Source: Glandiceps talaboti (taxonomy: Eukaryota; Hemichordata; Enteropneusta; Spengelidae). From it: a stretch of DNA of 64,000 nt. A program made the translations under genes and the position numbers. Below are positions 48,201-60,715 of this stretch, in pieces. Every line of letters starts with the position of its first letter. Within the stretch, counting starts at the first letter, position 1. The notes below the pieces were generated by a model. That model searched no databases and was not told where the DNA came from. It saw nothing but the letters and a program-made list of their open reading frames with translations. Location of the stretch: the NCBI RefSeq assembly GCF_964340395.1, contig NC_135556.1:18657642-18721641 (forward strand). The letters are read 5' to 3'.

Positions 48201-51200
48201 GGCCATTCATTACCAAAAATACAAACCAGTGTCATGTTAGGGGGCCTAAATCCTAAACATTACTATCCTACTGTTAACCCCAACTCCCTAGCTCGAATAC
48301 AAATAAGTATTTTGTATACAGTCAGTTCACTGTTCTAGGTGCTTGCAACTTGCAGGTTAACGTACTATACCATATAATATCCTTATGTGACAAGTTTAAG
48401 TTGTATACAGGTAACACACTTTGATCAGAGCATTCCTTTATATTAAACTTGAAGTCTAATATTTGAAAAGTAGACACCTACCTGTAACAAGGTGGTAGGT
48501 AACAACACCACTGTCACCCAAATCAGGATCTTTAGCAGACACTCTGATAACCTCCGTGTTGGCTGGCATGTCTTCTTTGATAGTAGCAACGTAATACTCT
48601 CTATGGTAAAACTCAGGAGCATTGTCGTTTTCATCTTTCACTGTGATATATAAGGTAGCAGTATTCTGTCTGGGGTTTGTACCATGATCGGTTACCGTGA
48701 CAACCAATTCATAGGATGATTTCTCCTCTCTGTCCAAAACTGTCTTTGTTGTGACAACCCCTACAAAGATAACATTACAAGTGTAACAATGACAATTGAA
48801 ATATGTACAGAGGAAATACATACGTTCGTTTTGTGTCGGTCTTCTAAAGTTATTTTTTGATCGATACTTAAACAGAAATGTGCATTTGAGTACTGGTAAA
48901 AGTAGATTATTTGATTTAGTATGTTCACATCAACTACCTTTTCCTTCAGAGTGCTGATTCCAAAAGATTTTGCCGTAATTCTACATACATGACTATGTCA
49001 CAAAAGACAAATGGTTGAAATAATCTACCTCAAAGTCACGGTATAACAATCACATAACACAAATAATGAACAAAAATTTGGGGTGTATCAGAACAACAAA
49101 GCTAAGATGTACAAATGATATGAAATGCTGTTCAATATATCACTACTTACCTGTCAATGGTTCAATGGCAAACTTGTTATTTGTTTCTATGGTAAAACTG
49201 AATTCAGCATTACTGCCCTGGTCTCTGTCCGTTGCACTGACACTTCCAACCAATGAATTCGAAGGTTTGTTCTCATCAATATTGAAATAGTAGCTGTCTT
49301 GTAGCATCTTGGGACTGTTGTCATTAACATCTGTCACATGGATAACAAGAGTAGCTGTTGCACTACGAGGTGGACTACCATTATCCTTAGCTATGACTTC
49401 CAGAACAAAATCTGCCACCATTTCCCTATCCAGTGCATTCCGTGTGTATACTATTCCTGAGTCTGGAAATATTCCAAATTTTCCAGTATAGGGTCCTGGT
49501 TTTAGTGAATACGTAATCCTAGCATTGCTACCAAGGTCTCCATCTGTTGCTGAAACCTGTTGTACATGGTCACCGATTGATAGCGATTCTTGGACGCTGA
49601 CTTCATAGGATGTCGGATAGAACTGTGGACCGTTATCGTTCATGTCTTGGACATACACAGTCAATGTAAGGTCGATCGAACGTCTCGGTGTTCCCCTGTC
49701 AGATGCCTCAATAACCAGCTGATAACTTTCCATCGTATCATAATCCACAGCTCGTAATAACTGTATCTGTCCTGTGTTTGGATCAATACTGAACATACCA
49801 TCGAAATCATCGACGAGACGATATTGCACTTTACCATTATTCCCGCTGTCTTTATCTGTCGCGACAGCCACAAAAAACACAGTTCCTGGCATCATTGTCT
49901 CAGGGATGGACTTGACTTCGTTGATACGTACAAATTCTGGTGAGTTGTCGTTGACGTCAATAATGGTGATATTGACCTGTGCCCTACCGTGTGTAGGTGG
50001 ATTTCCACTGGATGCTTGCAGGTTAAGGAGTATATTGTGATGCGTTTCATAATCCAGGGGTGAGTTGATCGTTAAAGCTCCAGTGTTTGGATGCAGGTAG
50101 AAGTAGCCATTAGGGTCACCAGAATGAATGGTATATGTGATGGCGTCATTATTATCTGTAAGATCGTATAGGAAAAGTTACTCAGTATGTTTTGCAAGAA
50201 ATCAATCTCGTCATATTAAAATTCAGTCAACTTTCTATCCTTCATATGATTTCTCAACACATCGCAAACTTATTCTTCAACAGTTCCTACTATGATGGTT
50301 GCACTGAACCTATCATTTCCAAAAATATAAAAAATTTGCAGCCAGTGGTTGTCAGTTTTTCTTAACAGATCATTTTGCACTGGGTGTGCCGGATAATCCA
50401 TCACTGCATGATATGTAAGCTAAATATAGAAATTTGGAAAAGGCGATCCTTAATATGCAAATAATCTTTGGATTACTGATACTTCATTTTAGCTATGTTT
50501 CACTCTAAAACAGGACTGTATTGGTTCTATGCTATTGTATAGTGGAATTTATTTTAATTTTAATTCATGATTTAATCTTTAATTTAATATATACATTTTT
50601 TTTTTACATTTTAATTTATTTCCAGGATAACCAACAGAAGCTAGTCCCATTTACAGGCTCCTTAGGTTCAGTGTTGGTGCATGAGGAAACTGGAGTACCC
50701 AGGGAAAATCTGCGTTGTTTAGTAAAGCCAAACTGAACGACTCTCTTCTTACTTACAACATGGTAAGTTTAATCGAATCCTGAATGGGTTCAAAGCCCTG
50801 ACCGCAGTGGTAATAGGCAAGTGGTTTAACCACTCGGCCACCAACAACCCTTTAATATAGCCAGCTAGTTATGTTCAAAGTGAGTTAAAAGTTTAGACCT
50901 ACCTGGATCCGAGTGTGCTGCATGTACTGTTGTGATTCTATCAAACCGTGGTCTGTCTTCATGTATAGCAAAGCTATACCTAGGTTGATCAAAGATAGGA
51001 GGAGCATCTTCAGAACCGATGACGGTAATACTAACATCCGCATTGATAAGTGAAGTTAAATCACCACCATCAATGGCCGACACTGTGAACTGATGTAATG
51101 ATGCACTGAAACGATTCAGCTGGCGTTCCAGATGAATCATGCCTGTAGAAGATAGTTAAGACAAAATGAGATGTCTTCAACTGATCCATCAACTGTGTAT

Positions 51201-54200
51201 TAATAAAATCCTTTCACAATCAAAAAAGAACCATACACCTGAATGCAACAGCTGGCTACTTTCACAAATTCAAGACGATCATTTTCTTTTTATCACCTTT
51301 GTGTCTTTACGGCTCAATTCAATCCAAATTTTTAAACTACATCACCATAAAAAAATAAGCAAATAAAATCCATCCTGTTGCACACCCAATGGATTTGTAT
51401 AATAAGGTAATGCCTAGCCCCTGAGTAATGTAGTTTTCTCACCATCTCAGTAGTTTGCAAGTTAGGTCTTAGAAAGTGAGACGACGACAAGTCTCAGGGC
51501 TATGTAATGGCATCCAATGACCCCAATGCCCAGCCCAGAGTGAAGTAGTTTTCTCAGTGTCAGTAGTTTGCAAATTAGATCTTGGCTAGTGAGAAAACAA
51601 CAAGTCTCAGGGCTATGTAATGGCATCCAATGACTCTAATGGTCGCACCTTTAAACAATCATATATTGCTTTAGCAAACTGTTTAACTTACCAGTTCTGT
51701 AATTGATAGAGAAGAGGCCGTCATCATTACCAGTGGCTATCTGATAGAATACTTGCCCAAATGCACCAGAGTCTTTGTCTGTGGCTGCGACAAGTACCAC
51801 ATTACTTCCTACTGGACTTCCTTCACTCACATCAACTACAGATAGTCAGATTTGACAAAGCCGTGTTAGATTAGACAGTTTGCAATGATCGGATCTCTCT
51901 ATTTTAACTGATTTTCAAACCGGTGTAAACACTACCTCACACCAAAATACTTTGTGTGCTTCCAATATCAAATGTACCTCACAAAAACTCGGTACAGAGA
52001 GATTGCAGTCTCTTTTCTTATCAAAAGTTGTACTTTATTTTATTATAAACGTGTAGAATTAGCAGTAGACACATGTAACAACCAGCCGTAAATAAAAGAA
52101 AAATTGTCATGACATTGTACTTTTTATCTCTTTGATTATGCAAACTTTACATTCTCACAATCTATTTTGAAAATGGATTGAAATGATTACAAGTTCATGC
52201 TTGACACTGGAAGGTGAAAACACGGTAGGTCAATGGAAACACGAACTATCTTCTTTTTTAGCAAAAATGAGTATGAAGTATAAAATAAATGTGCAATTGA
52301 AATGATCGCATGTAATGATTACATTACAATTCAACAGATAATAACATGGAAGCCTGCAAAGTGAGCAGAAAAATGCTATTCATTTTGGTCCTTCTTTCGG
52401 GACTGACAACAGCAGCGGTCATTTTTAATTAAAGTGTCACTCATTGTAATGGCCTTGTGGGATTTACAATATGGGGAGTTGTAGTCAATTTCATATAAGA
52501 GGAAAGGGACTATCTCTCTATGACATTGGGTAGGTCCATCTGTTCATTTCAATAATCGTGAAGTGAAATGAACACAGGACCCAGACAACCATGTCAAATC
52601 CTATTAGATCAACCACTGCATGACAGTCTGTAGTTTTCCAAACACACAAAACACATGATTACATTTAATACTGCACATGTAGACAGTGAAGGTCAGCTTG
52701 AAATTTGTGAATTAAATCTGTCATTAGTTTCCTTGCTTGTGTTAAGTGAATTTGCCCCATGACCATACTAACTTTGTAAGTAATTTGTTATTAGAGACAC
52801 AGGGAAAACAAAATCACAATAAAAGTTGAGATAATGATCACATTTGGGTAGTGACCTGGTAAATGGTGTTTGAATCTTATACATAGTTTACTTTGCAAAA
52901 AGTGTTCATACCAGAAACTAATGCATTGTGTACTTGTTACATAGTTCTTGCCGAGAAACTTTTCACGGGGAGCAAAATGGAAAATTGGTACGAATTGACT
53001 CATAGAGTTGTGAACACATTATACATTTACAATAAAAGACACCGCTTACGATTTGAAAGACAACCGCAATAATGTAATCATTTACTTTTTTCACGTTTCT
53101 TATCACTCACTCTTGAAATCACATTTTTTCCGATTGTCAACACATATACACAGGATGTTGTCAAAATGTGAAGGACATAGCACACAAACTAAATCCCTTT
53201 TCTTTCTAGCATTGACAAACATGGCCTCTACTGAAGTTGTCATCACATGTTAAAAGGCGTTTTCTCATAGTCTGTCATGTGCCTTTATCACTTTGTGGGG
53301 GAAAGACCAAACATTAGAAACCTCTTTTTCAGAATGACATTCATTGGAAATACAAACTTTGTTCATGTTTGTCATGTTATGCTCACAACCCCCTCCCCCC
53401 CCCCCCAGTTTTGTGTGTGTACTATGCTTATTTCTACAGCCATGTGATACCAGTATTTGAAATTACATGTAAGTAGCTTTTTTTCAGATGGATTCAATTC
53501 CTATTTAAATGTCTTGTTTTTTTTCATTTCCTTTCATTGGTGTTTTTTTCTATAACATATACTCGAGAGTCTAAATGAAATACATTTTACTGAGATTTTA
53601 TTTTAGTGGAAAGGCACATCACAAAATCAGTGAAATCAAAATATTTTAAAATGAATTAAATGCACTATAGATGGTACACAAAGTCACTACTACATCACTG
53701 AAGCACATGTATTCTATTGATACATGGATCCAACCACTGGTTCTCTCAGAAGATGGAAATAACTTGATGTTATTCCCCAATATTTTTCTTGGTTCAGCCA
53801 AGGGAAATACGAGTGACCTACTAAGGGGACTTTGTTACTACAAGTCGCTATAAGAGTAGTGACAACTCTTGGATCACAAGTATTCTGGCTGAATTAAGAT
53901 CAACATTGGAGAATAACATAAATTACACCACCGCCAATAATATCAACGAAAAATCATGGAAAGTAATGACAATTTTGAAGTATTTGACTCATATTTTGAA
54001 GACAGTAGAACCAGTGATATAGACATACATTGTCAGGAAAAAGATGCACTTGTCATGATATAGAACGACCAGAGTATATTATATATATTGCATATTTTTT
54101 GCTCTAAATTTCTTGTACATGGTGTAATATTTTGTAAATGATACTCACCTGCATATGTCTGTGGATAGAACACTGGTCTATTGTCGTTCACATCCAAAAC

Positions 54201-54425
54201 ATTAATTCTGACCATAGTAATGGAATCACGTCCTCCACCATCGACAGCCTGCACCAGGAACTGATATGAACTGCCCCTTTCATCCCTATCCAGTAGCATA
54301 GTGGTACAAATCCATCCTGTATCACCATGGATTAGAAATTCTGAGGGTGGGGAACTACCAAATCCCTGTCCAATTTTATATGTAATACGCCCAAAGTCAC
54401 CGGCATCTAAATCAGTAGCGGAAAC
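36212..54425 (-). CDS. DCHS1: Dachsous-type giant cadherin, 3' 17 exons (5' partial)
   Basis: Model complement(join(36212..39045, 39558..39705, 40162..40454, 41017..41311, 41692..41903, 42658..42861, 43262..43401, 43621..43869, 44237..44609, 45028..45237, 45945..46079, 46502..47743, 48482..48760, 49151..50155, 50903..51142, 51692..51835, 54149..54425)). All junctions are in phase, giving 2759 residues. About 21 EC-repeat linkers of the DxNDNxP type can be read (LDVNDNRPVF, IIDVNDNSPEF, TDENDHAPYF and others), then an extracellular juxtamembrane region, a membrane helix (LALVIVFAIIAGITLLIVLI, near 37490-37555) and a cytoplasmic tail of about 430 residues. The tail contains DWGPQFQPLANVFAEIAKL and a Ser/Pro-rich end (NFSPSLSPLANRTPSISPL). 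Family members have 27 EC repeats and bind Fat cadherins across cell contacts in planar polarity and Hippo control. The signal peptide and first five or six repeats should lie beyond 54425. The paralogue number is not determinable; the symbol marks the family. Confidence 0.88.
39721..40143. repeat. 25-bp minisatellite filling a dachsous intron
   Basis: About 17 copies of a 25-bp unit ACATGAAATGGTTTAGTTAT plus AGACA, with few variants. It occupies nearly all of the 456-bp intron 39706-40161. Confidence 0.95.
41450..41690. repeat. 42-bp minisatellite in a dachsous intron
   Basis: About five to six copies of a 42-bp unit holding CCTGGATACCAAAGTCTTAT and TTGAATATTAAGTAAC. The array runs up to within a few bases of the donor of exon 41692-41903. 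Confidence 0.9.
42150..42510 (+). repeat. Dispersed repeat family 1, copy B
   Basis: Second copy of the family at 28970-29330, same orientation. Segments AACAGAACCCCCTTGATGCC, GTGATACAGGGTTCTGGTAT and TTCGGTATTGCACTGCAGTG align. Non-coding, in the dachsous intron 41904-42657. Confidence 0.6.
43556..43655. repeat. 48-bp duplication spanning an exon's donor site
   Basis: CCTTCCTACCTGTAAACGAT and CTCTGCATTTGATCCCTC occur at 43561-43597 and 43609-43645. The upper copy is the true 3' end of exon 43621-43869 with its donor. The lower copy lies in the intron and keeps a donor-like site at 43572. Confidence 0.9.
50590..50854 (-). mobile_element. V-domain SINE with tRNA-Ser/Leu-like head
   Basis: Minus strand: head GGTGGCCGAGTGGTTAAACC (A box), a B-box-like GGATTCGATT about 60 bp on, then at 50716-50680 CGCAGATTTTCCCTGGGTAC and TCCAGTTTCCTCATGC. 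The latter matches the conserved central domain of the V-SINE superfamily (CCGGGTACTCCGGTTTCCTCC type). An AT-rich tail follows. It sits in the dachsous intron 50156-50902. Confidence 0.65.
51413..51645. repeat. Tandem duplication of about 120 bp in a dachsous intron
   Basis: Two copies of a unit containing AGTAGTTTGCAA, AAGTCTCAGGGCTATGTAAT and GGCATCCAATGA, at about 51413-51530 and 51531-51645. Non-coding. Confidence 0.8.
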
Positions 54426-54439
54426 CTGTAAGAACAATA

Positions 54440-54960
54440 ACATAACATTAACAATATGATTTAAGACATTATCATCATGTATTAACAACACAGCTATGTG
54501 ATTTAAAACATTATCATGTACCAACAACATGACTATGTGATCTAAAACATTATCACCATGTATTAACAACACAGCTATGTGATTTAAAACATTATCATGT
54601 AGCAACAACATAACAATATGATTTAAAACATTATCATGTACCAACAACATAACAATATGATTTAAAACATTATCACCATGTATTAACAACACAGCTATGT
54701 GATTTAAAACATTATCATGTACCAACAACATAACTATGTGATCTAAAACATTATCACCATGTATTAACAACATAACTATGTGATTTAAAACATAATCATC
54801 ATGTACCACCAACATAACTACTAGTATGTGATCTAAAACATTATCACCATGTATTAACAACACAACTATGTGATTGAAAACATAATTATCATGTACCAAC
54901 AACATAACTATGTGATCTAAAACGTTATCATCATGTGGTAACAACACAACTATGTGATTT
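54440..54960. repeat. 38-45-bp minisatellite next to a dachsous exon
   Basis: About 12 copies of units such as AACAACATAACTATGTGATT, TAAAACATTATCACCATGTA. Minus-strand translation gives repeats of LLIHGDNVLDHIVMLLVHDN without stops, running into the exon at 54425. This is intron, since the acceptor at 54426-54427 and cadherin homology define the exon edge. Confidence 0.9.
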
Positions 54961-55167
54961 AAAACATGATCACTGTGTAACAGATGTTCACTTTATAATA
55001 TCTATACCATGTAAAAGCTAACAGACAGATTCCTGATATGAAATATTAACAACACCGCAGCTTGTACTCTGAATATCCTGAGGTGATTCACCGGAATTAT
55101 CAACATTTAAGATATGATTTTTGAGGTCAATGCTTACAAATAATACACAGTCATGTAGTCTAGATCA

Positions 55168-55325
55168 CATATAAACTGGTTTATTGTTCTTGACACTAAT
55201 TTTGACCAGTGTGATCAAATCGTGTTCTCCACTATCGATAGCCTGCATTAGGAATTGATATAGGCAGCCTCTCACAGCCTTATCCAACAGCACAGTGGTA
55301 CAAATCCATACAGTATCATTATAAC
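55168..55325 (-). pseudogene. Decayed copy of a dachsous cadherin exon
   Basis: Read on the minus strand this gives VWICTTVLLDKAVRGCLYQF and LMQAIDSGEHDLITLVKISV, then NNKPVY. It is clearly a copy of the exon at 54149-54425 (TGWICTTMLLDRDERGSSYQF.. LVQAVDGGGRDSITMVRINV..). The calcium-binding LDVND linker is lost, leaving KNNKPVY, and a stop follows. The 5' half of the exon is not recognisable and no clear acceptor is seen. It lies about 750 bp upstream of its parent. It looks like an old tandem exon duplication that died. Confidence 0.7.
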
Positions 55326-58300
55326 ATTATTTTTAAGGTCAAATTTTACAAAATGATACACATCCATACACTAGTTTATGTACGTATACAACAATAACAC
55401 TACACCACAACACACTGTTTCTAATAGACATTTCCACCAATTCATATAAATTTGGATTCACATTTCATTTCTCGACGTACAAAACTAGTGCTTCATATTT
55501 TCCATATCTCAGCTTTTGATAAAACTCTACATATCTCATACTGAAAACAATTTATGGTAATTGTGATTTCATAATAATAAACATAATATTGGTGTAAATG
55601 ATGATTTTTGAAGTTTTATTTTTTTCATTGAATACTTATTTGACGAAATAAATAACATTAGACAGAGCCTCCCCCTCCAGTTAATTACAAAATGTATGAA
55701 CCATGAACACTGCAGACACAAATGACAATATTTGTCATTTTCAATCACAATTTTAGTTTATCAACCCAATGCAGTATAAGTAACAAAGATATGAAAAATT
55801 TATGATTTTGGAATTTTTTGCAGGCAATTCTACTATAAGTCTGAAATACATGGCTGTAAGGAATTTAAACTTATCACTGATAGTTTAGTTGATTTTGTGT
55901 GTGGTTTTTATGTATTTTGGTTTGTCAAAATCATGTGATGCTATCAGCAGAATATTTGAAAAGTAAAAACATCAAAGTACTAACATATTAACAGCAACTA
56001 AATCTGCTTTTTTGAATGATTAAAATTTCCAGCCATATGGCAGTTCAGATTTGTAGATAAAGACAAAATCGACTCCTACAAGTTGGATAGCAGGTATCTG
56101 TTAGAATGTACATGTACAGTGGTCATGTTTCTAGCCATCAATCATTCCTATCTGCAGTTTGTTCTTGATAACCTCAGAACAAGTACAAACACTCACCAAA
56201 CAGGTATTAACCAATTTGAATCTATTTATACATAGTTTTTATCTAATCACTAAATTGACAGCAGAATTCACGTACTACTTTTTCATTTTAATAGTGACAC
56301 TACAGATACACCCATGACATTTTTTCCAACTTTTTTAGAAATGTAGGGGAATCTTTCACTAGTGTGGTTTATTAGATCAGTCTCCACACCACAAGTAATT
56401 TTTTGGAATCAAATCTATATCGTTTCTTTCCTCTAAATCGGTTTCAAACCAAAATTAGTTGAAACCGTTCAAAGCAACTTCAGGAAGGTGCTATCGAACC
56501 AATTCAAAGTACAGTCTGAAACTGGTTTATCAATCACAAGGACAAACACTGATTTTGAACTGAGTTAATTCAGTTTGAAATAGTTTTGAATCAATTCTGG
56601 TTTACTAGGACAACGATTACAATATATCTAGTTGATTTATCATTTAGACCAATTAAAGTATGTTGCCATAAACTTATCTTTCTAATTACCATCATTTATT
56701 TCTCAACAACTCATAGATATCTGATAACAAATCAGTTACAAAAAAAGTTCATGTATGTACATGTGTGTTTTTTTTACAATTAACCGTTTCTGTATTATCA
56801 AAATAATCCATGCCTCTCACATACTAATTATTTTCCAATTGATTTTCTACAGCAGTTAACTTGTAGAATTGTCTTAAAACATGTCAACATGCGAGAATTT
56901 GAAACATTGTAGACCAGTGCAGTGCAGTCTTGTCAGATTCACTTATTTAACAATATCTACAAACATACAATTTTTGACTGCATTCTTTTCTTTATCATGT
57001 TCACAATCAACGTAGTGAAAATTTCATAGTACAATTTAAAACATTTATAACATGAATTGAGAAGGAAAGAATCAAATTGAGGAAAATCCTACAATTTTTA
57101 CATAGTACAGTGATGATATTTTTTAGCGTTAGTATTTTTACAGTCAACAGCCTGACTGTCAACAGTACTACTACTACTGGTAGTATTGACTTCATCAACA
57201 CTTTATTGGAAAAAAAATTTACTGACTTTACGACAGACAGCAATTTTCTAGTTTTGTTTTAAATGAATGGATATGTAGAAATATAAGTGACCAACATCAC
57301 ATACTGAATTGTATCAGTGATCATCATGATTGGAGCCGACATAATTCAACCACTATTAAAATCCAATATGGCTGCTGTGACTGGGATTTACGCCTAACAC
57401 CAGGTCCGCCAAAACTGATCTGACAAGTAAAATCTCCTTTCCTGACTACGCTGGGTGAAATGTAAGAAGGTTTGAGGAAAGTAAATTTGCATACTGGGAG
57501 GTAAATAAATAACTATTGTTTACTATTGGGGGCTGCCAATCAACATTGTCAATTAGCTTACAGTCCGGCATTTCCTAAATAAGAAGAGAATGCATTTTAG
57601 TACTGGTGACTGCCCCCGTTGGCAGCCTTCATATTCACATGCAAAATAAGCAGACTCACTCTCACTATTTATACAAAGTGTAAGTTAGCAGTCTCCAATT
57701 ACCCCACTTTGAATAGTAGCGGATAATATTCCCGTAATTTGACCAATCTTCAAAAAATACCGAACTTGTTCAATCTTTAAAACTTTTAGCCCATGGCCAA
57801 TTTTTGTTTTGTTACAAAAAAACCAAAGCAACAATTGCAATATTTTCTTCTGAATTCCACACAATTTAAGAATGACAAGTATTATTAAGGGGAAGTATCT
57901 GAAGTCCAGCATTTTGGCACCGTGGTATGACATTATTTCAATCCCTTGACTTCAGCCATGTTGACAAATACTGTGATAAGACTGCTAATCAACCATAACC
58001 TGTGTGTTATATGGACTGTCACTCATTCCGTCAAGGATAACAAAAAGCTAGGCGGTTATAATAGAGTGTTTTTCCATTCATTAGCGATGATAACAGACTG
58101 TCAGACAACCTACTGAAAAAGCATTGAAAACTAAAGTTATAGATTTGATCTTTTATAAATAGAAGTTCTTGTTTCAGGCACCCTGTGACCTTTCATACAC
58201 ATTTCTGTTTACCAAAAAAAAGTGATATTGAACAGTCCACGGTTTACATTTTCACACCTTCATTTTCTTTTCATTGAATTTAAAACACCCTAACTGATAG

Positions 58301-58405
58301 TATTTTTAGGCCAAAATACTACATGAGCAAAAGATTTTTACAAACCTTTGATATATTTTTTTGAAAATTTGCTGGAAAAAATTTGAATACATAGTTTGAT
58401 CTCAC

Positions 58406-58456
58406 CTGACAATAGATGTTGACAACATCACTGAGCGTATCTGCCATGCTATCATT
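58406..58456 (-). other. Possible small upstream cadherin exon or alternative first exon
   Basis: On the minus strand, an acceptor-like TTTGTAG precedes 17 codons (NDSMADTLSDVVNIYCQ) and a good CAG|GTGAGA donor, ending in phase 0. The first sure dachsous exon (54425) starts in phase 0 with VSATDLDAG, so the join would read ..YCQ|VSATD. This is the same type of junction as the sure one at 41692/41311 (FVRQ|VSGTD). The piece is short and lacks the usual V-x-E strand of a cadherin repeat. It could instead be an ATG-containing alternative first exon (ATG at 58447), or chance. Confidence 0.3.
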
Positions 58457-58839
58457 CTACAAACTGTTTACAACATTTCCGTTTTCAGATAAAAACGTTT
58501 CTTTATATGCAACAAAACTAAAGACAGAACCCTTGTAAACTACTTGATTCAGTATAAATTATTGTATAGTTTGCGATCAATCATTAGTTTCATCAATACG
58601 GTCAGCTTCTTGACTATAGAGTTTTTTTTTACTCCAAAGTGTTTGGGAAGCGAACAATGAACAATATTCAGGTACTCCGCAGTCCAGGAGAGCAAACACG
58701 GGCAGCTGACTTTGTTGTGCATGCTTACTACAATGCCTTGTTGGTTGAAATGACCTAGGAGATTTACAGAATCAACAAAGGTGGGGAGGTTATACAATGC
58801 TTATAACACCCCATCCCAAATCAACTATCCATTTTTTAC

Positions 58840-59160
58840 ACATACCACAAATTGTCCACCCTTAGATGTGCATGAAATTAGCATACTGTGTGCTATAGTA
58901 CACCTGCCCCGTCCCATCTCATCCTACCCTTAATCATCAACCCAGCCTGCAAATACCATAAATTGTCCACCCTTAATTCTACGTGTATGCTACCCCACCC
59001 CCACCTGAATCATCAACCCCAGCCTGCAAAATACCACAAATTGTCCACCCTTAGTTCTGCCTGTGTGCTACCCCCTCCCTACTCTCCATTCCCCTCCCAC
59101 CCTACATCATCATCATCATCCCCAAACTACAAAACAAATACCACAATTTGTCCTTCCTGT
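58840..59160. repeat. Degenerate tandem repeat, about 75-bp period
   Basis: Three to four copies carrying ATACCACAAATTGTCCACCC, TTAGTTCTGCCTGTGTGCTA and CCCAGCCTGCAAA. C-rich on the plus strand; the ORF through it is not a gene. Confidence 0.8.
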
Positions 59161-60609
59161 TTGTAAAACATGTTGTTATTTTTCTCTAAGTTTGGGATAC
59201 TTATCTGCTAATAGTTTGTTAGTTGGGAGACCAGGGTGATTTGTTGATCAGTCATATTGTTCCCATGATGTCAACCTATCAGATTCAATGTTTACACCAT
59301 ATGTATTCAAAAGTGCAATTTTTGCCACGGCTAGAAAAATCAACCTTGCATACTCATGAACTTGTGAATTTAAATAATGAATACAAGTGCAATTGATAGT
59401 TTATATACATGAATACTTCTACCATTGCCAATAGAAAGGGAGAGGAAGATCATAATACTGTATAGAGTATGGCATACTTGAAGTGTGTCTCTGACAATGT
59501 CTACGGAAAGTTACCATAACATGTTTTGCTTTACTTTTATCGATTAACTTGGACTGCCTCTCAAGTTAAAATTGACAAGTAAGCCTTCGCAGCAGAAGGG
59601 GTAGAGATTTGACTAACAATATTAGCCATTTTTGCACTCAGGTCCTGGAATGCAGTATTTAATAAAGTAGTGTGCCTCATCAAATGCACAGGTAGCTCCG
59701 AGTGCTTTGTGTAGCATCTCAATTCAACAGGCTCTTTTTAAAACCGAGTGTACCTGGGAACACTGCCAACTTTGGCTTTTAAAGAGAGACGTTTTTGACA
59801 CCACTGCGGCAAACACAGCCATGTGTACGGTTGTACTTCAAACAGCCATGAAGACCTATTTACACAATTATAGACAATAGTTACCATATTGGATAACATC
59901 TAATTAAAACTTAAAAGGTGCATTTTAATTAATGTTCTGTTCTTTTGATGGTAGTTCTGTCTGTAACATCTACCCGTATCTGGGGCCTTGAAATGATTAC
60001 ACAGCAGACTACAGCTTGCCTTCGTGTACATTCCCAGCCAAACCCTCTTACATAATACATCTAACAAGACAATACCCTTACCTGTATGGACTACACATAA
60101 TATTCAATGATTCGTTTTAAATTCCCACAAATTACTATCATTTTCTTTCCTTACAGCTGCATACATGTGTTATAAACAAAAACGTTCACAATTTTGTTAC
60201 TTTTGGTCAATTCTGTTCTCTAACAACAGGCGTTGTACTTTCATTTTTTTTTACCTTTTGAAAGTAAAAGAAAATAACCACTGAGAATGGCTGTTCCTTT
60301 TTGAAAGCAGTCTTGTTAGAGATAAAAGAATGAAACAACACTGTGATTGGTTATCTCTGACAAAAAACCAATTAGCTATGGTAGTTATGTACAAAAGCTC
60401 CAGTATATACATTTGTGTATTAGCTGGGGGTGTTCAATCGTACAAAAAATATCAAACTAATGACCTTGTTTTTTTTCAGATGACATGTCTGTAAATCTCC
60501 ACACAATACTATTAAACCTGTACTAACCATACCTGAGACCAACAATTCACTGAATATTGTTAAAATACAAATAATTAGAAATTGTACATGTCAATCAAAA
60601 CGCTGCTTG

Positions 60610-60715
60610 ATCTATCTATAAGTAGTATAGTAACAAGTTGAAAATGTGATTCACTGGGGGTGCTGATTTTTTGGGTGTGAACCGAAAAATCAATTTGATT
60701 TGATATCGCACCATA
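60610..60715 (-). repeat. Dispersed hairpin repeat family 2, copy B
   Basis: Minus strand: AAATCAAATTGATTTTTCGG, TTCACACCCAAAAAATCAGC, ACCCCCAGTGAATC, then CAACTTGTTACTATAC. These match the segment order of the copy at 34145-34260. Confidence 0.5.

Noticed and set aside
50521-50736. 71-codon plus-strand ORF
   Set aside because: It covers the V-SINE in antisense and its AT-rich tail; no protein similarity.
50765-50850. tRNA-Ser/Leu gene on the minus strand
   Set aside because: The A box is good but the B box and the acceptor stem do not pair, and a V-domain follows, so it is a SINE head.
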